Source: SIG480 sp045636865
GTDB taxonomy: Bacteria; Bacillota; Clostridia; Oscillospirales; JAAYXM01
Reading direction: 5' to 3'
DNA length: 64,000 nt
Assembly: GCA_045636865.1 (NCBI GenBank)
Contig: JAZTYJ010000017.1
Location: 6,469 to 70,468, forward strand
Both the position numbers and the translations under genes were made by a program. This document shows, in pieces, positions 1 to 7,728 of the stretch (positions within the stretch are counted from its first letter, which is position 1; every line of letters starts with the position of its first letter). The notes beneath the pieces are model-generated. The model did no database searches and had not been told where the DNA came from. It worked only from the letters and a program-made list of their open reading frames with translations.

Positions 1-512
1 TTCCGCATTGGAACCGGAAGGAGGGCGAGACTGTCCGCGTCTGTGCTTTCACAAACGGAGATGTGGCAGAGCTTTTCATAAACGGAAAATCTTATGGAGA
101 GAAAAGGGTGGAAAAACGCCGCGCCGAATGGAATGTTCCATTTGAAAAGGGAGTTGCAAGGGTTGTTGCTCACCGCGGAAAAGAAGAGGTTTCCGATGAG
201 GTGTCAACGGCAGGAAAGCCGGCGCGGATTGAACTTTGTGATGTGAGCGATGATCCGTCGGTTCGCATCGTAAATCTTAAGGCGACGGATGAAAACGGAG
301 TTCTGATTCCCGATTTTTGTGAAAAGGTTTTCTTCGATGCGCCGAAGGGTTCAATTCTCGGTGTCGGTTGCGGAAATCCGAACAGCCACCACAGCGAAAA
401 GGGAAGTGAGATAAACTTCTTCAACGGACGCGCACAGATAATTCTGCGCGGCGGTGAGGGCAAACTCGTCGCAAGGTGCGACGGCCTCGCTTTTGCAGAA
501 ATGAAATTATAG
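1..512 (+). CDS. Glycoside hydrolase family 2 (beta-galactosidase-like), C-terminal part
   Basis: This is the 3' end of a gene that begins upstream of the window. The frame is open back to the first base, with codons starting at position 3, so the GTG at 63 is not a real start. The visible part reads PHWNRKEGETVRV and then VAELFINGKSYG. That is the usual tail of GH2 beta-galactosidases: a conserved W-N-x just before a beta-sandwich with a sugar-like 'ELFLNGKS.G' strand. A second sandwich with ATDENGVLIPDF and a G-x-G-N-P turn follows. The catalytic TIM barrel lies outside the window, so substrate cannot be judged. The PHP gene follows 11 bases later, probably in the same transcript. Family confidence is good; specificity is unknown. 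Confidence 0.8.
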   Translation, partial: PHWNRKEGETVRVCAFTNGDVAELFINGKSYGEKRVEKRRAEWNVPFEKGVARVVAHRGKEEVSDEVSTAGKPARIELCDVSDDPSVRIVNLKATDENGVLIPDFCEKVFFDAPKGSILGVGCGNPNSHHSEKGSEINFFNGRAQIILRGGEGKLVARCDGLAFAEMKL

Positions 513-523
513 AGGTATTAAAG

Positions 524-1246
524 ATGATAGTAGCAGATACACACGTTCATACAATTATGTCAGGGCACGCCCACAGCACGCTTTTAGAATATCTCGCGGA
601 GGCAAAGAAAAAAGATCACAAATTTCTGTTCATAACAGACCATACGGGGATATTGGGGCTCTGCCGCGATGATGTCGCGTATTTTCTCTGTATGAAGTCG
701 ACAATTCCCGAAACACACGACGGCATACATATCATCCGCGGTTGCGAGGTAAACATTCTTGACGAAAACGCAACTCTTGATATGAGGGATGACCTTCTCG
801 AAAGAAGTGAGTGGGTTATCGCATCGCTTCACATCTATCTCCACAAGCCCGTAAGCGTCGAGCAGACAACAGACATATGGCTCAAAGTGGCAGAAAATCC
901 CCACGTTGATGTTATCGGACATTGTGGGGAGACCTGCTGGATGTTTGATAAGGAAGCGGTTATAAAAAAGTTTGCCGAATGTGGCAAAATCGTCGAAGTG
1001 AATTCAGCGTCAATCAGAAAATTCGCTGAATTTCGTGAGAACACGCGCGAGATTCTCCTTGTGTGCAAGAAATACGGCGTGAGGGTAGTTGTGTCCTCGG
1101 ATGTTCACTTTGCACCGCTTCTCGGAGTTGTGGATGAGAGCCTTGAACTTCTTCGTGAGATAGAGTATCCCGAAGAGCTTATTTTAAACACAGATTACGA
1201 AAGAATGGCAGCTGTGCTTTCGGAAAAAACAGGACGCAGGTTTTAG
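524..1246 (+). CDS. PHP-domain phosphoesterase (YcdX/HisK-like)
   Basis: A 240-aa single-domain PHP protein, a metal-dependent phosphoesterase fold with a trinuclear metal site. The N-terminus has the first metal motif DTHVHT, followed by ITDHTG. Later metal ligands appear in GCEVN, ASLH, GHCG and the final SSDVH. The layout matches the YcdX-like phosphatase branch rather than the DNA polymerase PHP domains. I chose the ATG at 524 because AGAGG lies just upstream and the protein then begins MIVADTHVHT. The longer frame from 476 would overlap the GH2 gene. It sits between a glycosidase and another phosphoesterase, so a role on phosphorylated sugar intermediates is possible, but that is inference. 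Confidence 0.8.
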   Translation: MIVADTHVHTIMSGHAHSTLLEYLAEAKKKDHKFLFITDHTGILGLCRDDVAYFLCMKSTIPETHDGIHIIRGCEVNILDENATLDMRDDLLERSEWVIASLHIYLHKPVSVEQTTDIWLKVAENPHVDVIGHCGETCWMFDKEAVIKKFAECGKIVEVNSASIRKFAEFRENTREILLVCKKYGVRVVVSSDVHFAPLLGVVDESLELLREIEYPEELILNTDYERMAAVLSEKTGRRF

Positions 1247-1263
1247 TTTTGGAGGATGTTAAA

Positions 1264-2187
1264 ATGGGAAAAGATATACTTTTTGGAATGTGTGCCGACC
1301 TTCACAATGCAGCAGACTATGACACATCTGATAGAATCGTAAAATTCGTAAACGAGGCAAACGAGAGAGGTGCCGACTTCATCATCGAGCTTGGCGATTT
1401 TATTTCATCCGACGAGTCGGGCGTAAGACTTATGGAGAAGTGGAACCGCTTCAACGGTCCGAGCTACCACGTTCTCGGAAACCACGACACCGAGCACAAC
1501 GGCAAAGAGGCAACGATGAAGATTACGGGGCAGAAGGAGAAGTATTACAGCTTCGACTGCGGCGATTATCACTTTATCGTTCTTGATACGAACTATATGA
1601 AATACGGTGATGAATTTATAGATTACGGTCTTGATAACTATCACAAGGACTTTTTCAATTGCTATATCCCGAAAGAGCAGATCGAGTGGTTCCGCGAGGA
1701 TATTGCAAAGACGGATAAGCGGTGCTTTGTATTCAGTCATGCTCCCATTGTCCTTGGCGACTGGAAGGTGTATAACGTACACGACTTTACGGATGCCGTA
1801 TACCTTGAAAATCAGAAATGCGGATACAATAAGGTAACGATGGTATTTTCAGGGCACGACCACGCAGATGCACATATGATGATGGGCGGCGTTCACTATA
1901 TGCTCGTAAACAGCATAAGCCATAAATACGTATCTCCCAACTACGGCAAGGCAAGAAACGTTGAAGAGGCAGAGCGAATCAACGGAAAGAAGTTTTCACC
2001 CGTTATAAGATACAAAGACCCACTTTATGCGTTTGTAAGACTTAAAGAAAACGGACTCATCCAGATTATAGGAAAGCAGACGGAATATCTCGATATAAGC
2101 CCGTTCGAGCTTCATTGGGAAAGATTTGCATCTCCGCAGATCTCATATCGCGAGATGTGGATGAACGGAATAGGCGAGAATAAGTAA
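1264..2187 (+). CDS. Calcineurin-like metallophosphoesterase
   Basis: A 307-aa protein with the classic metallophosphoesterase motifs in order: CADLH near the start (D-x-H), ELGDFI (GD), GNHDTEHN (GNHD), FSHAP and SGHDHAD (GHxH). These residues bind the two-metal centre of the family. No signal peptide is visible, so it is probably cytoplasmic. The frame can be read from a TTG at 1249, but GGAGG at 1251-1255 points to the ATG at 1264. It starts 17 bases after the PHP gene and ends at a strong terminator, so the GH2, PHP and phosphoesterase genes look like one transcript. Substrate is unknown. Confidence 0.82.
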   Translation: MGKDILFGMCADLHNAADYDTSDRIVKFVNEANERGADFIIELGDFISSDESGVRLMEKWNRFNGPSYHVLGNHDTEHNGKEATMKITGQKEKYYSFDCGDYHFIVLDTNYMKYGDEFIDYGLDNYHKDFFNCYIPKEQIEWFREDIAKTDKRCFVFSHAPIVLGDWKVYNVHDFTDAVYLENQKCGYNKVTMVFSGHDHADAHMMMGGVHYMLVNSISHKYVSPNYGKARNVEEAERINGKKFSPVIRYKDPLYAFVRLKENGLIQIIGKQTEYLDISPFELHWERFASPQISYREMWMNGIGENK

Positions 2188-2189
2188 AT

Positions 2190-2221
2190 AAAAAGCACTT
2201 GCATTTGCAAGTGCTTTTTAT
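2190..2221 (+). terminator. Bidirectional Rho-independent terminator
   Basis: A near-perfect palindrome, AAAAGCACTTGCA-TT-TGCAAGTGCTTTT, with an A-run before and a T-run after. It can stop transcription from both sides: the phosphoesterase operon on the plus strand and anything coming from the tRNA-Ser side on the minus strand. Confidence 0.9.
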
Positions 2222-2263
2222 TGGTAAATGACAGAGGTTTTGCTCATTATGGCTATATGCCGA

Positions 2264-2675
2264 TTACTCCATCAGATCGTCGGTAAACAGTTTAATCGCG
2301 AAATCGTCATCCAAGCCATAAAAAGATAATGCAAAATTGTTTGACAAATGGAATGTAATTTGCTCCGGTAATTCGATAGGATCGCCAAGTTTTGACTCAT
2401 CAAAACCTTTTGCTTCCCACGGCCAGTAATCAATATCATCAACACTAACCTTATTGATTGTGGCAGTATAGTCGTTCTCAAACGCTCCGTATACATTGCC
2501 GATATTACAAAATTCTTCCTTTATCTGTTTTTGCATAGAAATAACATAGTCTTTACTTATGTCACATTCATTGTCCGATAAAAAGTATAATAAATAACTT
2601 TTATTAAATACAAACTGATGTAATGAGGTATCATCGTTGACTTGCGGTACACGTCTACCGCTTTTTAATTTGTAA
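2264..2675 (-). pseudogene. 5'-truncated ORF of unknown function downstream of tRNA-Ser
   Basis: The reading frame is open from the tRNA terminator to a stop at 2264 and has protein-like composition (DYWPWEAKGFDESKLG, ELPEQITFHLSNNFALSFYG). No ATG, GTG or TTG start with a ribosome site exists near its upstream edge. The first in-frame ATG is at 2536, which would leave 90 residues. The frame also runs through the tRNA, which cannot be coding. I read it as the 3' remnant of a gene whose start was lost, perhaps when sequence was inserted or deleted beside the tRNA. I do not recognise the family; the small acidic C-terminus would fit an immunity-type or similar accessory protein, but this is a guess. 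Confidence 0.45.
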
Positions 2676-2712
2676 AAAACAGACTCACACTTTGCGTGCA
2701 AGCCTGTTTTTT
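2676..2712 (-). terminator. Terminator of tRNA-Ser(CGA)
   Basis: Directly after the tRNA 3' end, the minus strand reads AAACAGGCTTGCAC, a GCAAA loop and GTGTGAGTCTGTTTTTT. The stem has several G-U pairs and ends in a run of six T. It separates the tRNA from the truncated ORF. Confidence 0.75.
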
Positions 2713-2801
2713 TGGCGGAAGCGGTGGGATTCGAACCCACGGACGGTTGCCCGTCAACTGATTTCGAGTCAGTCCCGTTATGACCACTTCGATACGCTTC
2801 C
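2713..2801 (-). tRNA. tRNA-Ser (anticodon CGA)
   Basis: An 89-nt class II tRNA with a long variable arm. The acceptor GGAAGCG pairs with CGCTTCC, followed by discriminator G and an encoded CCA. The anticodon stem ACTGA/TCAGT encloses loop CTCGAAA, giving anticodon CGA, which reads UCG serine codons. The T-loop is GGTTCGAATCC. Confidence 0.95.
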
Positions 2802-2849
2802 ATATATAAGTTAAACTCCCGTGAGAGTAAAACATTTATTAAATTATAT

Positions 2850-2869
2850 ATAACGGGACGTCCCGTTAT
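2850..2869. repeat. Perfect 20-bp palindrome upstream of tRNA-Ser
   Basis: ATAACGGGAC followed directly by its exact reverse complement GTCCCGTTAT. The right arm copies the D-arm/anticodon-side sequence of the tRNA at 2772-2781, so the palindrome looks like an inverted partial duplication of that tRNA segment. Confidence 0.85.
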
Positions 2870-2994
2870 GTCCTGTTGCGGTGCCCGACGACTCGGCTCA
2901 CATAAGCCTCGCTTGTCGACCGCTGCCACTCCTTATCGCTCGCTTGAACTGCCACAGGCAGCGCTCGCGACCGTCCCCACTTCGATACGCTTCC
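2860..2994 (-). pseudogene. Interrupted second copy of the tRNA-Ser 5' half
   Basis: Positions 2860-2870 repeat tRNA bases 2772-2782 (GTCCCGTTATG), and 2977-2994 repeat tRNA bases 2784-2801 (18 bases ending CGCTTCC). In the intact gene these two blocks are separated by one base; here about 106 GC-rich bases lie between them. The 3' half of the tRNA is absent, so this copy cannot make a tRNA. The insert has no ORF with a start site and no recognised mobile-element ends. It resembles a scar of recombination or of a small element landing in a tRNA copy. Confidence 0.7.
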
Positions 2995-3076
2995 GTGTAT
3001 TATCAACAAAAGATATTATACAATAAAAAAATAAATTTTTCAACTGAAAAAATAATTTTATTCACGGCAAAAAGTA

Positions 3077-3105
3077 TTGACAAAGAATTAAAAAGAAAGT
3101 AAACT
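3077..3105 (+). promoter_or_regulatory. Promoter of the tandem glycosidase-like operon
   Basis: TTGACA at 3077-3082, a 17-base spacer and TAAACT at 3100-3105. It lies about 55 bases upstream of the first ATG in an otherwise gene-free AT-rich stretch. Confidence 0.75.
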
Positions 3106-3118
3106 TGTAACCAAGTAG

Positions 3119-3130
3119 TAAAACGTTTTA
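3119..3130. promoter_or_regulatory. Candidate LacI-family operator
   Basis: The perfect palindrome TAAAACGTTTTA lies just downstream of the predicted transcription start (about +7 to +18). LacI/GalR-family sites are typically such palindromes with a central CG. A repressor bound here would block the promoter. No LacI-type gene is present in this window, so the cognate regulator is unknown. Confidence 0.5.
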
Positions 3131-3159
3131 TCTGATGTATTAAAAGGATAGTGAATACT

Positions 3160-4902
3160 ATGAAATTTTTCCATGTTTATAACGAAGAATGCTATAAAGG
3201 TCTTGAGAAAAACGGACTTCTGAACAAAGACACCGCATTTAAGATACAGAACGTTTTTTCAGTTCCGCATGAGCGCCAGTTTAATAATATCGCGGCTATC
3301 GGCGGCGAACTTCATCGCATGATAAAGGAAAATAAAATTCCGTTCTATGCAGACCGAATCGCAGGCGGAGTTACATATTACAAGTATGAATACGACAAGA
3401 GACTTATCCACGAATACGAAGACATCCTCGGTGAGTGGTTTTTAGGATTCCAGCTTCACGAGAGTGCATCAAACCGAAAAGATTGCGACTGGGCATATCT
3501 CCTGAAGACTATGGGTTCAAAAGGTCCGTATGATTTAGCGGAGATGGACAAAAAGTTAAAGAGCACATATGCAATAACTCCGTACGGCGAGGTTTTGCAC
3601 GCGCTCTCGCAGGGCTCAATCGAAGAGTTTTCAAAACTTAAATTCCCCGAAACTTATGAGGAATTTTACGGCGAAATCCGTGAAATGTATAAACTCCGTA
3701 TGGCAGAAACGAACGGCAACATCCTCCCGTGTGACAGCTATTATGTCATGACAAAGCTTCAGGACGAGCTTGGAATGAAGTCGTTTATGCCGGAGGTCGG
3801 CGCGCAGATTCCGGGTATGAGAGAGCAGGTTGCAATTGCGCGAGGCATCGCGAAGGCATCGGGTAAGACATGGGGAACGTATTACGAGTGCTGGGGTCCT
3901 GCATTCAATGAAAAAGGCGAAATATATGTAACGATGCCGTGCTACAACTCCGACCCGATAAACGAATGGTATCTCAAGCAGGAAAATCACTGCGACGACT
4001 TTTCAAACTACGGCACACAAGGCGGAAGCTCACGTCTTTTACAGAACAGAATTTACTATCACGCACTTATGAGCGGTGCAGACTACTTCTCCGAAGAGTG
4101 GGGCCTCAACTGTAGCTACCACGATATGAAGGACTTTGAGCTTTCACCGTACGGTGAGACGAAAAAGGCATTTATAAACGATGCGCTTAAATTACAGGGA
4201 GTGGAAGCGGAAACACCGTTTGCTCTCGTTCTTCCGGAAAAGTTTGGCGCATATGAGATTCATAACGTTTTTGAAGATGCAATCAGGGAAGATAAGAGCT
4301 TCAAGTATATGGGATACACTCTCTCTGCAGAAGATGAAAAATACTTAAAGCATATAGAGCAGGTGCGCGATCTTATTTTCGCATCAAGCGAAAACAAATT
4401 TAACAGCGGCAACGAAGGTCACGTTATCAGAAACTCACGTTTCGGTGATATGTTCGATATCGTCTACGAGGACACAAATCCCGAGGCACTTAAAAAATAC
4501 AGATACCTTATCGACACAACACCCGACAGCATTTTTGCAAAGGCAAATCCGCAGCTCAAGGTTCTCAAGAGCTCGGATATCGGCTGGCTTGAAACAGAGC
4601 TAACACGTCTTGTGAAGGAGACTATGCCTGTCTGTGTTGACGGTCTCTGCTGGCTCGTTTCAACAGATAAGGGAGGCAAGCGCTATCTCTCGATCTTCAA
4701 CAATGACGGAAATGAGCGCTCTAATGCTTACGGTGATAAGATTGACAACGCGTTTGACCGCACGGTGAACGTAAGCTTTAAGAAGGCGGCTGACATTAAA
4801 GTTATAAAGGAAGGCAACTTTCCGTCAGAAATCTTAAGAGTTGATGATAATACATATTCAATAAAAGTTCCTGCAACCGCATTTATTATTCTTGAGTTTT
4901 AA
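3160..4902 (+). CDS. TIM-barrel glycosidase-like protein, copy 1
   Basis: A 580-aa cytoplasmic-looking protein with no signal peptide. I do not recognise a named family. The pattern suggests a TIM barrel: short hydrophobic strands end in charged residues (EWFLGFQLHES, ILPCDSYYVM, FMPEVGAQ, GKTWGTYYECWG, SGADYFSEEWGLN). A beta-rich C-terminal domain follows (CWLVSTDKGGKRYLSIFNND, then FIILEF at the end). The acids in MPEVG and SEEWG are the obvious candidates for catalytic Glu residues of a retaining glycosidase, but this is inference. The ATG at 3160 is preferred to the GTG at 3151: AAAAGGA is correctly spaced for it, and copy 2 starts at the equivalent residue. The gene is followed after 14 bases by a paralogue that is nearly identical along its length. 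Confidence 0.65.
   Translation: MKFFHVYNEECYKGLEKNGLLNKDTAFKIQNVFSVPHERQFNNIAAIGGELHRMIKENKIPFYADRIAGGVTYYKYEYDKRLIHEYEDILGEWFLGFQLHESASNRKDCDWAYLLKTMGSKGPYDLAEMDKKLKSTYAITPYGEVLHALSQGSIEEFSKLKFPETYEEFYGEIREMYKLRMAETNGNILPCDSYYVMTKLQDELGMKSFMPEVGAQIPGMREQVAIARGIAKASGKTWGTYYECWGPAFNEKGEIYVTMPCYNSDPINEWYLKQENHCDDFSNYGTQGGSSRLLQNRIYYHALMSGADYFSEEWGLNCSYHDMKDFELSPYGETKKAFINDALKLQGVEAETPFALVLPEKFGAYEIHNVFEDAIREDKSFKYMGYTLSAEDEKYLKHIEQVRDLIFASSENKFNSGNEGHVIRNSRFGDMFDIVYEDTNPEALKKYRYLIDTTPDSIFAKANPQLKVLKSSDIGWLETELTRLVKETMPVCVDGLCWLVSTDKGGKRYLSIFNNDGNERSNAYGDKIDNAFDRTVNVSFKKAADIKVIKEGNFPSEILRVDDNTYSIKVPATAFIILEF
3289..3332 (+). repeat. 44-bp identical block shared by the two paralogues
   Basis: This stretch is base-for-base identical to 5046-5089 in copy 2. 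A second identical block of about 50 bases starts near 4045 and again near 5803. Such islands among silent differences suggest recent duplication or gene conversion between the two copies. Confidence 0.8.
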
Positions 4903-4916
4903 AGGAGAAGAGAATT

Positions 4917-6656
4917 ATGAGATTTTTCCATGTTTACAACGAAGAATGCTACAAAGGGCTTGAGAAAAACGGTCTTTTGAACAAAGATACAGCGTTTAAG
5001 GTTCAGAACGTTTTTACCGTTCCGCATGAGCGCCAGTTTAACAACATCGCGGCTATCGGCGGCGAACTTCATCGCATGATAAAGGAAAACAAGATTCCGT
5101 TCTATGCAGACCGAATCGCAGGCGGAATTACGTATTACAAGTATGAATACGACAAGAAGCTCATTCACGAGTACGAAGACATCCTCGGCGAATGGTTTTT
5201 AGGATTCCAGCTTCACGAGAGCGCATCAAATCGCAGAAATTCTGACTGGGAAACTCTCCTCAAAAAAATCGGAAAGGGTCCGTATGACGTCAAGGAGCTT
5301 GATGAAAAGCTCAAGAGCACATATGCAATAACTCCGTACGGTGAGGTTTTGCACACACTTTCACAGGGATCGATTGAAGAATATTCAAAAATTCGCTTCC
5401 CTGAAACTTATGAGGAGTTTTATGAGGATGTCCGCAATATGTTCCAAACTCGTATGGACTTTACTGAAAACCACATCCTCCCGTGCGACAGCTATTATGT
5501 TATGACAAAGCTTCAGGACGAGCTCGGAATGAGGTCGTTTATGCCTGAAGTCGGCGCACAGATTCCCTGTATGCGCGACCAGGTTGCCGTTGCGCGCGGT
5601 ATTGCGAAGGCATCGGGCAAGACCTGGGGAACATACTACGAGTGCTGGATTCCGTCATACACGGAAAGCGGCGAGAAGATTTACACTATGCCGTGCTTTA
5701 ACTCCGACCCGATAAACGAGTGGTATATGTCGCAGGAGAATCATTGTGACGACTTCACGACGTTCGGAGAAAACGGAGGAAGCTCGCGCCTTCTCCAGAA
5801 CAGAATTTACTATCACGCACTTATGAGCGGTGCAGACTACTTCTCTGAAGAGTGGGGACTCAACTGCAGCTACTATGATATGAAGGACTTTGAGCTTTCG
5901 CCGTACGGTGAGACGAAAAAGGCGTTTATAAACGATGCGCTTAAATTGCAGGGAGTGAAGGCGGAGGTTCCGTTTGCACTCGTTTTACCGAAGAAGTTTG
6001 CAACACTTGAAATCCGCGACATCTTCGAAGAGGTTGTTCAGGAAGACAAGAGCTTTAAATATATGGGATATAACCTCTCTGCAGAGGATGAGAAGTACTT
6101 GAAGCACATTAACCGCGTCCGCGACCTTATCTTTGCATCAGACGAGGAAAAATACGGCAACGAAGCTCACGTTATCAAAAACTCCCGCTTTGGCGACGTA
6201 TTTGATATCGTTTACGAGGACACAGACCCGAAGGCACTTGAGAAGTATGCATATCTCATTGATGCAACTCCCGACAGCAAATTTGCAAAGGAAAGCAGAA
6301 ATATCGGATACAGAGTGCTTGAGAGCACGGATATCGGCTGGCTTGAAACAGAGCTTTCTCGTCTTGTGAAGGAAACAATGCCTGTTTACGTTGACGGTCT
6401 CTGCTGGCTCGTTTCAACAGATGAGGGTGGCAAGCGTTACCTCTCAATCTTTAATAACGACGGCAATATGCGCTCAATCGCAAAGGGAAATGAGATAAAT
6501 AACGACTACGACAAGGTTGTAAACGTAAGCTTTAAGAGTGCAGCTGATATAAAGGTTATAAAAGAGGGTAACTTCCCGTCTGAAATCTCAAGAGTTGATG
6601 ATAAAACATACGCAATAAAGGTTCCTGCAACCGCATTTATTATTCTTGAGTTTTAA
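4917..6656 (+). CDS. TIM-barrel glycosidase-like protein, copy 2
   Basis: A 579-aa tandem paralogue of the preceding gene, alignable end to end with only short gaps. The candidate active-site segments are conserved (MPEVGAQIP, GTYYECW, SGADYFSEEWG). Differences cluster in surface-like stretches, for example the region after ECW (PSYTESGEKIYT here against PAFNEKGEIYVT in copy 1) and around KYGNEAHV. The start ATG has AAGGAGA about 8 bases upstream. Keeping both copies intact argues for selection, either dosage or slightly different substrates. The propeller protein follows 12 bases later, so the three genes form one operon under the promoter at 3077. The enzymatic role is inferred from fold-like pattern and context only. 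Confidence 0.65.
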   Translation: MRFFHVYNEECYKGLEKNGLLNKDTAFKVQNVFTVPHERQFNNIAAIGGELHRMIKENKIPFYADRIAGGITYYKYEYDKKLIHEYEDILGEWFLGFQLHESASNRRNSDWETLLKKIGKGPYDVKELDEKLKSTYAITPYGEVLHTLSQGSIEEYSKIRFPETYEEFYEDVRNMFQTRMDFTENHILPCDSYYVMTKLQDELGMRSFMPEVGAQIPCMRDQVAVARGIAKASGKTWGTYYECWIPSYTESGEKIYTMPCFNSDPINEWYMSQENHCDDFTTFGENGGSSRLLQNRIYYHALMSGADYFSEEWGLNCSYYDMKDFELSPYGETKKAFINDALKLQGVKAEVPFALVLPKKFATLEIRDIFEEVVQEDKSFKYMGYNLSAEDEKYLKHINRVRDLIFASDEEKYGNEAHVIKNSRFGDVFDIVYEDTDPKALEKYAYLIDATPDSKFAKESRNIGYRVLESTDIGWLETELSRLVKETMPVYVDGLCWLVSTDEGGKRYLSIFNNDGNMRSIAKGNEINNDYDKVVNVSFKSAADIKVIKEGNFPSEISRVDDKTYAIKVPATAFIILEF

Positions 6657-6668
6657 GAGGTATTTAAA

Positions 6669-7613
6669 ATGAACGAGATTCTCTACGATGAAAAGACGCT
6701 GATGCACGGCAGATACCCTGAAATAAGGAAGCTCGGCGTGTGCGGAATAAACGGCGAGATGACTCCGTTTGTCTGGAAAGGTCGCCTTATGCGCATGGAA
6801 CTTATGGATCCGAGCTTTGGTACGAAGATTGATATGGAAACTCAAGGCGCTGCGATTCGAGATGTTGAGACAGGTGAAATCGTTTCGCCAATCGTAGCAA
6901 ATGATCTCTATTTTCATTCTGCTTATGTAGAGGATGAAACCCTTTATATTCTCGGTGTCAAGAGAATGAGCCGCGACACCATCCGCATTTATGAAACAAC
7001 AGACCTCATAAATTGGAAGGATCGCGATCTTTTAACAAATCCGGGTTGGACGTATTTCAACACAGGACTTACAAAAGGTCCTGACGGCTATGCGATTATA
7101 ATTGAGGCAGGCGAGCCTGAAAAACATGTAGAAGATGCGAAGGGATTTACTCACTTTTTTGCAACAAGCCCTGATATGAAGACATGGACACACCTTGACC
7201 CGACGCGTTATTCACTTCCGACTGACCGTTATCAGGGCGGGCCGTGGCTTCGCTATTCCGACGGATGGTACTATGCATTTGCTGTAGAATGGCTTCCGGG
7301 AAGAATTTTCACGAATTACATCTTCCGAACAAAAGATTTTGAAAATTGGTATACAGGAAACTATAATCCTGTGCTTATGCCGTCAAACGAAGATAAAATT
7401 ATATCACCGCGCGGAAAGGCACTTCTCGATGACGCTACGCTTAACCGTATAGAGACTGCATATAATATTAACAACAGCGATATTGACATGTGCGATTGGA
7501 ACGGAAAGGTCTATATCAATTATCTTTGCGGAAATCAGCTGTGCTTCTATTGGATGTGTGAGGCTGAGGCTGATGGTACGGTTGCAGATTTCTTAAAATC
7601 ATTTTTTGAATAA
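6669..7613 (+). CDS. Five-bladed beta-propeller glycosidase-like protein (GH43/GH32-type fold)
   Basis: A 314-aa protein with the repeated blade pattern of GH43/GH32-type enzymes: TPFVWKGRLMRME, YFHSAYVEDETLYILG, IRIYETTDLINWKDRD, HFFATSPDMKTWTHLD, PWLRYSDGWYYAFAVEW, YIFRTKDFENWYTG and MCDWNGKVYINYLCG. The recurring 'S.D...W' ends are typical blade edges. No signal peptide is seen, so it would act on imported oligosaccharides. The catalytic acids cannot be placed with certainty by eye. It is last in the operon with the two TIM-barrel-like genes and is followed by a terminator. An arabinosidase, xylosidase or phosphorylase role is possible but unproven. Confidence 0.65.
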   Translation: MNEILYDEKTLMHGRYPEIRKLGVCGINGEMTPFVWKGRLMRMELMDPSFGTKIDMETQGAAIRDVETGEIVSPIVANDLYFHSAYVEDETLYILGVKRMSRDTIRIYETTDLINWKDRDLLTNPGWTYFNTGLTKGPDGYAIIIEAGEPEKHVEDAKGFTHFFATSPDMKTWTHLDPTRYSLPTDRYQGGPWLRYSDGWYYAFAVEWLPGRIFTNYIFRTKDFENWYTGNYNPVLMPSNEDKIISPRGKALLDDATLNRIETAYNINNSDIDMCDWNGKVYINYLCGNQLCFYWMCEAEADGTVADFLKSFFE

Positions 7614-7618
7614 AATTT

Positions 7619-7650
7619 ACAGAGTCGTCATATTTGACGGCTCTGTTTTT
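7619..7650 (+). terminator. Terminator of the glycosidase operon
   Basis: ACAGAGTCGTCA, loop TATT, then TGACGGCTCTGT and a run of five T. There is one G-T pair in the 12-bp stem. Confidence 0.88.
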
Positions 7651-7651
7651 C

Positions 7652-7680
7652 TTGAAAAACAGTTTTGATGGTGGTATAAT
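7652..7680 (+). promoter_or_regulatory. Promoter of the HAD phosphatase gene
   Basis: TTGAAA at 7652-7657, 17-base spacer, perfect TATAAT at 7675-7680, immediately after the upstream terminator. It isolates the phosphatase from the glycosidase operon. Confidence 0.82.
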
Positions 7681-7728
7681 TGGCTTGAAAGTTAATTTGA
7701 TTAATTTCTTTTATGAAAGGAAAAATAT

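Noticed and set aside
2264..2929. A single 221-aa minus-strand protein
   Set aside because: It reads straight through tRNA-Ser(CGA); the middle part is tRNA sequence translated. Only the part below 2675 could ever have been coding.
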